Below are positions 1 through 4,042 of a stretch of DNA of 5,036 nt, in pieces. The notes below the pieces were generated by a model that ran no database searches, was not told where the DNA came from, and saw only the letters and a list, made by a program, of their open reading frames with translations. Where the stretch lies: assembly GCA_003157945.1 (NCBI GenBank), contig PMFY01000331.1, positions 423 to 5,458 on the forward strand, read 5' to 3'. The DNA comes from Acidimicrobiaceae bacterium (GTDB taxonomy: Bacteria; Actinomycetota; Acidimicrobiia; Acidimicrobiales; RAAP-2). Both the position numbers and the translations under genes were made by a program. The stretch's first letter is position 1, and every line of letters begins with the position of its first letter.

Positions 1-635
1 TCACCAGCCTGCGCACCAACATGGAGGTGGCGCGCCAGATGGAGAAGCTCGCCCCCGAGGACCGCGACGTCCTCATCAACGACGTCCTCACCCAGCTCGA
101 CGAGCTGACCTCGTTGGTGGCCGACATGGCCGAGCTGGCCCGCGGCGACCTGCCCCAGGTCACCAAGGGTCCACTGCGCTTCGACGAACTGGTGCTCGGC
201 GCCGTCGAGGCCGCCACCACCCACGGACGCAGCCGCGGGGTCACGTTCGCCACCTCGATGGCCCCCAACTGGATCTCCGGCTCGCCGCCGCGCATCGAGC
301 GGGCGGTCAACAACCTGCTCGACAACGCCGTCAAGTACAGCCCCGACGGGAGCGTGGTCGAGGTGGCCTGCGGCGACGGTGTCCTGGTCGTGCGCGACCA
401 CGGCCCCGGGGTGGCCGACACGGACATCGACCACATCTTCGACCGCTTCTACCGGGCCCCGGAGGCCCGCAGCCGACCCGGGTCCGGCCTGGGGCTGGCC
501 ATCGTGGCCCAGGTGGCGCTCGACGAGGGCGGACAGGTCAGCGTGCACCACGCCCCGGGGGGCGGCGCCCTGTTCCGCCTGGCCTTCCCCACGGTCACCG
601 CACCCCACCCCTCGGGCTCGGTCGGCACGGCCTGA
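1..635 (+). CDS. Sensor histidine kinase, MprB-like (C-terminal part; 5' end outside window)
   Basis: This is the membrane sensor kinase of a two-component system: it autophosphorylates on histidine and passes the phosphate to a response regulator. The open frame runs in from the left edge (codons from base 3) and leaves about 210 residues. It opens with TSLRTNMEVARQ, the part of the HisKA dimerisation helix just after the usual H-E-L-R-T-P phospho-acceptor motif, so the histidine, transmembrane helices and any HAMP domain lie upstream. The HATPase_c domain is complete: N box NNLLDNAVKYSPDG (about bases 309-350), G1 box DHGPG (about 399-413), F box IFDRFYRAPEARS and G2 box GSGLGLAIV (about 481-507). 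The F/G2 wording is typical of actinobacterial MprB-type kinases. The C-terminal tail after FPTV is short and unstructured. Its regulator gene would normally lie upstream, outside the window. The exact subfamily and stimulus are not decidable. Confidence 0.93.
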   Translation, partial: TSLRTNMEVARQMEKLAPEDRDVLINDVLTQLDELTSLVADMAELARGDLPQVTKGPLRFDELVLGAVEAATTHGRSRGVTFATSMAPNWISGSPPRIERAVNNLLDNAVKYSPDGSVVEVACGDGVLVVRDHGPGVADTDIDHIFDRFYRAPEARSRPGSGLGLAIVAQVALDEGGQVSVHHAPGGGALFRLAFPTVTAPHPSGSVGTA

Positions 636-672
636 GGCGGACCATCGCCGGCGGGCCGGGCGACGGGGGGCG

Positions 673-678
673 CATACT
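673..678 (+). promoter_or_regulatory. Putative -10 element for leaderless DUF5990 transcript
   Basis: The hexamer CATACT matches four of six TATAAT positions, an AT-richer spot in very GC-rich DNA. It lies exactly 6 nt before the GTG at 685, so transcription would begin at or next to the start codon. The same 6-nt spacing recurs at rsmA and at the lipoprotein gene. No -35 is recognisable. The 43-nt gap after the kinase stop leaves room for a separate promoter. The start site is inferred. Confidence 0.45.
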
Positions 679-684
679 GTGGAC

Positions 685-1143
685 GTGCTGATCCGCATCG
701 AAGGCCGTGACCTGCCGGGACGATCCTGTGGTCCGTCACCCGAGCGCCCCGAAGGTCACCACGGGATCGAGGTGGGCGTCCAGCGGCGGAACAAGCCGGA
801 AGAGCTACTGGGGCGTGTGCGGGCCGACGTCGAGTCGGTCACCTGGGAGTTGGAAGCGACACCGGCGTCCGCCCCGCTCGCCGACCTCCGGGGTCCCTAC
901 ATCTCCGGGCCGCCGGCCGGCCGGTTCGTCTATCTGTCCTGGGGGGTCGTCGGCGGGCCGGGAGGCTTCGACATGTTCCGGCGGGCCAAGCTCCTGTTCG
1001 ACGGCATCCCCGACGACGTGTTGACGCACGCCCGGGAGACGGGGGTCCTGGTGGGTCGGCTGGGGCTGACGGATCCGAAGGGGAACCCGCTCTGTGCGGC
1101 GGTGCGCCCGCCGCTCATCGAATGGACGAGCGCCGTCGCCTGA
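685..1143 (+). CDS. DUF5990 family protein
   Basis: This is a 152-residue cytoplasmic protein with no signal peptide or membrane segment. I recognise it as DUF5990, a family common in actinobacteria with no established function. Family hallmarks, in order: N-terminal IRIEGRDLPGRSCGPSPERP, then IEVGVQRRNKPEELLG (VQRR core), a middle tryptophan strand TWELEA, RGPYISGPPAGRFVYLSWG, MFRRAKLLFDGIP, and a C-terminal block GRLGLTDPKGNPLCAAVRPP ending LIEW. Length and both ends fit a complete single-domain protein. GTG 685 is preferred because it gives the short family-like N terminus (M)LIRIEG and sits 6 nt after a -10-like hexamer. GTG 679, two codons upstream with a G-run at 665-670, is the alternative. 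It follows the kinase gene in the same direction, but nothing shows a functional link. Confidence 0.85.
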   Translation: MLIRIEGRDLPGRSCGPSPERPEGHHGIEVGVQRRNKPEELLGRVRADVESVTWELEATPASAPLADLRGPYISGPPAGRFVYLSWGVVGGPGGFDMFRRAKLLFDGIPDDVLTHARETGVLVGRLGLTDPKGNPLCAAVRPPLIEWTSAVA

Positions 1144-1218
1144 CCGGTGCCGCACCCGGAGCCCGACAACCCAAGGCGATCGACGACCGGCGCGCCGCAT
1201 TGCCGTGCCAGGCAGGGC

Positions 1219-1249
1219 TTTGGCGCCAAATCCCCTGGTCGGCTAGGGT
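1219..1249 (+). promoter_or_regulatory. bS22 promoter with palindromic operator candidate
   Basis: TTGGCG (1220-1225) and TAGGGT (1244-1249) form a sigma-70-like -35/-10 pair with an 18-bp spacer, placing transcription start about 2-4 nt before the ATG at 1260, almost leaderless. The -35 lies inside a perfect 12-bp palindrome, TTTGGCGCCAAA (1219-1230). A symmetric site on the -35 is a classic position for a repressor. The factor is unknown; I cannot match this half-site to a named regulator. The rest of 1144-1259 holds no gene I can support. Confidence 0.5.
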
Positions 1250-1259
1250 GCCACCCGAC

Positions 1260-1361
1260 ATGGGATCTCTGATCAAGAAGCGCCGCAAGCGCATGCGCAA
1301 GAAGAAGCACAAGAAGATGCTGAAGGCCACCCGTTGGCAGAGGCGGGCGGCGGGCAAGTAG
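1260..1361 (+). CDS. Small ribosomal protein bS22 (AURKAIP1/COX24-domain protein)
   Basis: This is a 33-residue, extremely basic protein beginning MGSLIKKRRKRMRKKKHKKM and ending TRWQRRAAGK. It matches the actinobacterial bS22 family (MGSVIKKRRKRM-type proteins), first seen in mycobacterial ribosome structures as a small-subunit protein; databases often label it AURKAIP1/COX24 domain-containing. About half the residues are Lys or Arg, as expected for a peptide buried in rRNA. ATG 1260 is chosen because the family starts precisely with MGS and ends at about 33 residues. An in-frame ATG at 1122 would add 46 residues overlapping the DUF5990 gene and lacking family similarity. There is no clear Shine-Dalgarno beyond the AGGGTG that overlaps the -10, consistent with a near-leaderless transcript. 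It is convergent with ispE. Genes of this size are often missed. Confidence 0.92.
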   Translation: MGSLIKKRRKRMRKKKHKKMLKATRWQRRAAGK

Positions 1362-1370
1362 GTCCCGTCC

Positions 1371-1397
1371 CCGTGGGGCCGCCCGTCGGGCCCGCGG
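1371..1397 (+). terminator. Imperfect hairpin between convergent bS22 and ispE
   Basis: An inverted repeat pairs CCGTGGG (1371-1377) with CCCGCGG (1391-1397), with one G-U wobble, then a G/G mismatch and CCG/CGG (1379-1381 with 1387-1389) around a 5-nt loop. It begins 10 nt after the bS22 stop and lies just before the ispE stop on the other strand. There is no T-tract, as is common for GC-rich actinobacterial terminators. High GC makes chance hairpins likely, so this is tentative. Confidence 0.35.
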
Positions 1398-1408
1398 ACA
1401 CAGCAGGA

Positions 1409-2209
1409 TCAGGTGGGCGCCGGCACCGTCCGGGCCACCACCAGAGGGGCGAATTCCCCCTCGTGCTCGAGCCACTCCTCCGCTCCGGGGTCGACACCGT
1501 CGACCTCCCCTTCGACGAACCACGTCGAGCCGCTGCCGGCCAACCGGGCCGGTCGACCCGTGGCCTGTTCGAGCGCGTGCCGCCACCCCACCAGGCGGGG
1601 CTCCACCTCCAGGGCCGCCGCCTCGAGGTCGTTGCCGGTCGATCCGGCCCCTGACGCCGCCCGGCCGCCGAGCCGGTCGAAGGCGCGGTAGACGGCCGTC
1701 GTGTCCACGCCGAAGGGCGGCAGCACGAGCAGATACGTCCGCTCCTCGAAGGCCAGCGGCGCCACCACCTCGCCGATGCCGGTGACGAGGGCGCGACCCC
1801 CGGCCACGCAGAAGGGGACGTCGGCCCCGAGGGTGGCCGCCGTGGCCGCGTCGGTGCACCCGGCCCAGCGGAGCACGGCGGCGGCGTCGGCGGATCCGCC
1901 CCCCAGCCCGGCGCCGGGCGGGATCCGCTTGACCAGCCGGACCCGTGCCGTCCGACCGACCGCGGCCAGCGCCCGCACCACCAGGTTGTCGGTGGCCGGC
2001 CCCAGCGCGTCGGGTCCCCGGGCCACCGAGTCGGCCGGCCACGCCGTGGTCACCTCGAGCGCCGCATCGCCGTCGGCATCGTCGATCTCGAGGGTGTCCG
2101 CCAGGTCGAGGGTCACCATCTCGGACTCGAGCAGGTGGTAGCCGTCACCGCGTACTCCGGTGACGGCCAGCGTCACCGTGAGCTTGGCCGGGGCGGTCCA
2201 GCGGGTCAC
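1409..2209 (-). CDS. ispE: 4-diphosphocytidyl-2-C-methyl-D-erythritol kinase
   Basis: IspE is the GHMP-fold cytosolic kinase that phosphorylates the 2-hydroxyl of CDP-methylerythritol with ATP, the fourth step of the MEP pathway to isopentenyl diphosphate. The 266-residue product carries the family motifs in order: PAKL with the catalytic-type lysine K9, GVRGDGYHLLESEM (18-31) for substrate binding, the ATP-binding glycine loop PPGAGLGGGSADAA (97-110), LGADVPF with the catalytic aspartate D130, GIGE (144-147), and the C-terminal GHMP loop LAGSGSTWF (223-231). The usual Asn after AK(I/L) is Thr here (AKLTVTL). The length is a little below the common 280-310. GTG 2209 is chosen because GGAGG lies 7 nt upstream and similarity begins immediately; the frame stays open to 2317, but that part overlaps rsmA and reads as its shadow. 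The gene is the last in the rsmA-ispE operon, 16 bp after rsmA. Confidence 0.96.
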   Translation of the reverse strand: MTRWTAPAKLTVTLAVTGVRGDGYHLLESEMVTLDLADTLEIDDADGDAALEVTTAWPADSVARGPDALGPATDNLVVRALAAVGRTARVRLVKRIPPGAGLGGGSADAAAVLRWAGCTDAATAATLGADVPFCVAGGRALVTGIGEVVAPLAFEERTYLLVLPPFGVDTTAVYRAFDRLGGRAASGAGSTGNDLEAAALEVEPRLVGWRHALEQATGRPARLAGSGSTWFVEGEVDGVDPGAEEWLEHEGEFAPLVVARTVPAPT

Positions 2210-2214
2210 TCCCC

Positions 2215-2221
2215 CACCTCC
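2215..2221 (-). promoter_or_regulatory. Shine-Dalgarno of ispE
   Basis: On the minus strand GGAGGTG occupies 2221-2215, with GGAGG ending 7 nt before GTG 2209. It fits entirely in the 16-nt gap after the rsmA stop (2226-2228). It fixes the ispE start and shows translation re-initiation or coupling inside an rsmA-ispE message. Confidence 0.85.
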
Positions 2222-2225
2222 GGGG

Positions 2226-3086
2226 TCACGGGGCGACGGCGACACCCGGCCGCCACCAGGCCAGGCGCTCCCACTCGTCGAGGCCCAGCTCCTCGGCCCG
2301 GGCCGTCGGCTCGACACCGGCCGCGGCGAACGCCTCGGGGTCGACCAGGTCGAGCAGCGCCCGCCGCAGCATCTTGCGACGGTGGGCGAAGCCGCCGCGG
2401 ACCACGACGAAGAGGCGCTCGTAGTCCGGAGCCCCGGGTCCCACCCGCCCGTCGCCGGTGGGCAGCGGGCCCGCGGGGTGCCGGTCGAGGCGGACCAGCA
2501 CCGACTCGACCTTCGGCCGGGGGATGAAGACGCTGGCCGACACCTTGCCGACCACGGCGGCAGTGGCCCAGTAGGCCACCTTGACCGACACCGCGCCGTA
2601 GGCCTCGTCGCGGGGCCCGGCGGCCAGGCGCTCCCCCACCTCCCGCTGGACCATGACCAGCAGCGACGTCACCTGGGGCGCCTCCTCGAGCACGCGGATG
2701 ACGAGCGGCACGGCCACGTTGTAGGGCAGGTTGGCCACCAGGGCGTAGGGGCCGGCGTCGTCGAGCAGCTCGTCCCAGGCGACCCGCAGGGCGTCGGCCT
2801 CGACGACCCGCACCCCGGCGGGCTCCACGACCGACCGGAGGACCGGCAGCACGTGGCGGTCGACCTCGACGGCGGTCACCTCGGCCCCGGCCTCGGCCAG
2901 GGCCAGGGTCAGCGACCCGAGCCCGGCCCCGATCTCCACGACCCGGGACCCCTCGGTCACACCGGCCAGCCGCACGATGCGCCGCACGGTGTTGGCGTCC
3001 GCCACGAAGTTCTGGCCGAGCGCCCGGCTGGGGCGCAGGTCGTTGGCCAGGAGCAGCTCGTGGATCTCGGCGCGCCCGTGGGTCAC
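2226..3086 (-). CDS. rsmA: 16S rRNA (adenine1518-N6/adenine1519-N6)-dimethyltransferase
   Basis: RsmA (KsgA) is the SAM-dependent enzyme that dimethylates two adjacent adenines in the 3'-terminal hairpin of 16S rRNA during late 30S assembly. The 286-residue product is full length for the family. Visible motifs: LGQNF (23-27) at the N terminus, SAM motif I VVEIGAGLGSLT (49-60), acidic motif II EVD (74-76), motif III AD (97-98), catalytic motif IV NLPYNV (119-124), then QREVGERLAA, and the late VFIPRPKVES block characteristic of KsgA/Dim1. The C-terminal helical rRNA-binding domain contains FAHRRKMLRRAL. GTG 3086 is preferred because the protein then starts VTHGRAEIHELL, as in relatives, and a -10-like CACACT lies exactly 6 nt upstream; there is no Shine-Dalgarno, pointing to leaderless translation. 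A longer GTG/ATG frame reaches 3125 without family similarity. It precedes ispE and follows the RlpA-like gene by 60 bp. Confidence 0.97.
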   Translation of the reverse strand: MTHGRAEIHELLLANDLRPSRALGQNFVADANTVRRIVRLAGVTEGSRVVEIGAGLGSLTLALAEAGAEVTAVEVDRHVLPVLRSVVEPAGVRVVEADALRVAWDELLDDAGPYALVANLPYNVAVPLVIRVLEEAPQVTSLLVMVQREVGERLAAGPRDEAYGAVSVKVAYWATAAVVGKVSASVFIPRPKVESVLVRLDRHPAGPLPTGDGRVGPGAPDYERLFVVVRGGFAHRRKMLRRALLDLVDPEAFAAAGVEPTARAEELGLDEWERLAWWRPGVAVAP

Positions 3087-3092
3087 CCGATC

Positions 3093-3114
3093 AGTGTGGC
3101 ACCCCGTGGGTGCC
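3093..3114 (-). promoter_or_regulatory. rsmA leaderless promoter with overlapping inverted repeat
   Basis: Reading the minus strand, CACACT (3098-3093) lies 6 nt before GTG 3086, the same spacing as at the DUF5990 and lipoprotein genes. A perfect inverted repeat abuts it and overlaps its first base: GGCACCC and GGGTGCC around a 3-nt loop (3098-3114). It could be a rho-independent type terminator for the RlpA-like transcript, an operator over the -10/-35 spacer, or both. A second palindrome, GGACGGCCGTCC (3126-3137), lies between it and the upstream stop. No convincing -35 is present. Confidence 0.42.
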
Positions 3115-3146
3115 GCCCGTTCCATGGACGGCCGTCCGCCGGGCGG

Positions 3147-3725
3147 TCACCAGCTGAGCCTGGCGTCGATGACGCCCTGCGACAGTGGGGCCAGTTCGGC
3201 GAAGGTGGCGGTGGCCAGGTCGATGGACCGGGCCGTGTCGGCCTCGCGGTCGTCCACCGTGCAGGTGACCGTGGCGCCGTTGGCCGGGTTGGTGACCCGG
3301 ACCACGGTCCCGAACGGCAGCCACGGGCTGGCGCACCGGCCGGCCGGATGGTCGTAGTAGGTCACGGCCCCCGTCGTCTCCACCGCCCCGGTGGCCTCCG
3401 CCTGCACCACCGGTGCCGTGGTCGTGGTGGTCGAGGTCGTGGTGGTCGTCGGCGGCGGCACGGTCGAAGTCGTCGTGGTGGTGGGCGGCAGCGTCGTGCC
3501 CGTGACCTCGCGCACCGGGGCCTCGGCGATGACCACGGGTACCGGGTGGTGCCGACCGGACGTCGGCCGGGTCGCCGGACCGGTCGCGCTCCCGGACACC
3601 GGCCGGTCCGGTGCGGCCGAGGCGTCGCCGCTGCCGTGCAGGGCGACGAGGGGCACGACGAGCAGGGCGGCACAGAGCACGAATGCCACCGCGTGACGGT
3701 GGCTCCGATCAGGTTGGGTCCTCAG
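3147..3725 (-). CDS. Exported RlpA-like double-psi beta-barrel protein
   Basis: This is a secreted or wall-associated protein of about 192 residues. Order of parts (numbered from the start used): a basic N-region with Arg and His, a hydrophobic stretch VAFVLCAALLVVPLVAL (13-29), a cleavage-like ASA-A site near 37, a flexible Pro/Thr linker with long Thr runs (77-105), and a C-terminal barrel (120-192) starting AVTYYDHPAGRCASPWLPFG. Barrel hallmarks are LPFGTVVRVTNPANG, the DR motif in VDDRE (about 157-161) and IDLA (168-171), as in RlpA/DPBB proteins. Two cysteines (131, 155) could form a disulfide. RlpA relatives act on or bind peptidoglycan; enzymatic activity here is unproven. The start is uncertain: CTG 3725 has AAGGAG 7 nt upstream and gives a good signal peptide; GTG 3689 lies inside a hairpin; GTG 3839 has no ribosome site and its added codons lose the G/C third-base bias. 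It occupies the RpfB/YabE position beside rsmA. Confidence 0.82.
   Translation of the reverse strand: MRTQPDRSHRHAVAFVLCAALLVVPLVALHGSGDASAAPDRPVSGSATGPATRPTSGRHHPVPVVIAEAPVREVTGTTLPPTTTTTSTVPPPTTTTTSTTTTTAPVVQAEATGAVETTGAVTYYDHPAGRCASPWLPFGTVVRVTNPANGATVTCTVDDREADTARSIDLATATFAELAPLSQGVIDARLSW
3411..3503 (-). repeat. Low-complexity Thr-rich linker coding repeat
   Basis: The stretch codes for Thr runs broken by Ser, Val and Pro (TTTTTSTVPPPTTTTTSTTTTT). On the plus strand it appears as repeated GTCGTGGTGGT-like units. Such linkers are frequent in exported actinobacterial proteins and are often O-glycosylated. The repeat can vary in length by slippage. The lipoprotein gene at 4043 has a shorter linker of the same kind. 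Confidence 0.8.
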
Positions 3726-3729
3726 GGCT

Positions 3730-3738
3730 CCACTCCTT
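3730..3738 (-). promoter_or_regulatory. Shine-Dalgarno of the RlpA-like gene, potentially sequestered
   Basis: AAGGAGTGG on the minus strand (3738-3730) contains a near-consensus AAGGAG ending 7 nt before CTG 3725. It is the only strong ribosome site in the leader at a usable distance from an in-frame candidate start. Its AGGAGTGG part is exactly complementary over 8 bp to CCACTCCT at 3892-3885 in the same leader, so it can be masked. Confidence 0.6.
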
Positions 3739-3815
3739 GTGGGATGCGTCCCTCCCCCGACAGTCCCGGTCGGCCCGACGGACGTCGTCGGCCACCCCGG
3801 GGAGAGGATGGACTC

Positions 3816-3837
3816 GACCGGCTCCTCCAAGCCGGTC
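3816..3837 (-). promoter_or_regulatory. Second leader hairpin with GGAGG in its loop
   Basis: On the minus strand GACCGGCT and AGCCGGTC pair perfectly over 8 bp around a 6-nt loop UGGAGG. It lies between the switch-like hairpin and the ribosome site of the RlpA-like gene. No U-tract follows, so it is not an obvious intrinsic terminator. The looped GGAGG resembles a ribosome site but no suitable start follows in the proper frame. Confidence 0.4.
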
Positions 3838-3875
3838 ACCGCACGGCGACCCGACAGGTCGGCCGATGCGACACA

Positions 3876-3893
3876 GCCACTCCGAGGAGTGGC
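3876..3893 (-). promoter_or_regulatory. Perfect leader hairpin whose 5' arm matches the downstream Shine-Dalgarno
   Basis: GCCACTCC and GGAGTGGC form an 8-bp perfect inverted repeat around two bases, or 7 bp with a CUCG tetraloop. Its 3' arm GGAGTGG is an exact copy of the heptamer in the ribosome site at 3736-3730. The 5' arm can therefore choose between the local partner and the Shine-Dalgarno, which is the layout of a translational on/off switch. Confidence 0.5.
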
Positions 3894-3902
3894 CGTCGGT
3901 CC

Positions 3903-3908
3903 ACGCTA
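3903..3908 (-). promoter_or_regulatory. Possible -10 element for the RlpA-like gene
   Basis: TAGCGT on the minus strand (3908-3903) fits the actinobacterial TAnnnT pattern and would give a leader of about 170 nt to CTG 3725, starting just before the perfect hairpin. An alternative, GACAAT at 3977-3972 (four of six TATAAT), would start a longer leader of about 240 nt. No -35 separates them. The two choices matter for the riboswitch idea. Confidence 0.3.
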
Positions 3909-3981
3909 CCGGGGCCCCGGGCCCGCGGCAACCCAGGTGGCGTCCCCCCGAAGGCCGCCTCCGAGGGGGGAATTGTCGAAC

Positions 3982-3995
3982 CTCCTGGTCAGGAG
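3982..3995. repeat. Inverted repeat upstream of the lipoprotein promoter
   Basis: CTCCTG and CAGGAG are a perfect 6-bp inverted repeat around two bases, centred about 54 bp before the lipoprotein start. Together with CCGGGGCCCCGG (3909-3920, a perfect 12-bp palindrome) and the C6/G6 inverted repeat (3944-3970), it makes the divergent region dense in symmetry. It could be an operator; no regulator is recognisable. Confidence 0.35.
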
Positions 3996-4030
3996 CCCGG
4001 AGGAGACCGGGGATCCCGCCCGGGCGGCGG

Positions 4031-4036
4031 TACGCT
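4031..4036 (+). promoter_or_regulatory. -10 element for leaderless lipoprotein transcript
   Basis: TACGCT fits TAnnnT and sits exactly 6 nt before ATG 4043. There is no Shine-Dalgarno between them, so the transcript is predicted to start at or beside the A of the ATG. No -35 consensus is visible at the normal distance. Confidence 0.55.
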
Positions 4037-4042
4037 GACCCG

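Larger units (their letters stand above)
3869..3978 (-). promoter_or_regulatory. Candidate structured leader RNA, possibly a divergent c-di-AMP (ydaO-type) riboswitch
   Basis: On the minus strand this stretch carries elements laid out like a ydaO aptamer: CGACAAUUCC at the 5' side; CGGGGGGACGCCACC followed by UGGGUUG; and near the 3' side CCGACGGCCACUCC then GGAG and GGC. Remembered ydaO cores read roughly CCGACAGCUAACUCCGGAGGC and GGGGAACC...GGGGU. Pairings available: CGACA (3978-3974) with UGUCG (3873-3869), and CGGGGGG (3950-3944) with CUCCUCG (3889-3883; two G-U pairs). Against it, the conserved GUGAAUC and CUAAC parts are altered, the middle hairpin region is short, and a -10-like TAGCGT lies inside. 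A perfect local hairpin (3876-3893) competes with the second pairing. The class is known for controlling wall hydrolase genes in actinobacteria, which fits the downstream gene. The structured leader is better supported than the ligand. Confidence 0.33.

Noticed and set aside
636..684. Terminator after the histidine kinase
   Set aside because: Only 4-bp GC stems can be formed in this gap; not distinguishable from chance.
1122..1259. Upstream in-frame ATG for the bS22 gene
   Set aside because: It would overlap the DUF5990 gene and pass through the promoter; the family begins exactly at MGS (1260).
930..2042. A 370-codon minus-strand frame antisense to DUF5990 and bS22 and overlapping ispE in another frame
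   Set aside because: Arg/Gly-rich shadow; it contradicts three recognised genes.
2210..2317. Longer ispE start at 2317
   Set aside because: The extra 36 residues overlap the rsmA coding end, lack kinase similarity, and the strong Shine-Dalgarno points to GTG 2209.
3087..3125. rsmA start at 3125
   Set aside because: The added residues are not family-like and would span the -10 hexamer and hairpin; GTG 3086 fits RsmA length and the leaderless spacing.
3611..4042. Open frame extending the lipoprotein 144 codons upstream
   Set aside because: It would bury the signal peptide and lipobox in mid-protein and is antisense to the RlpA-like gene and its leader.
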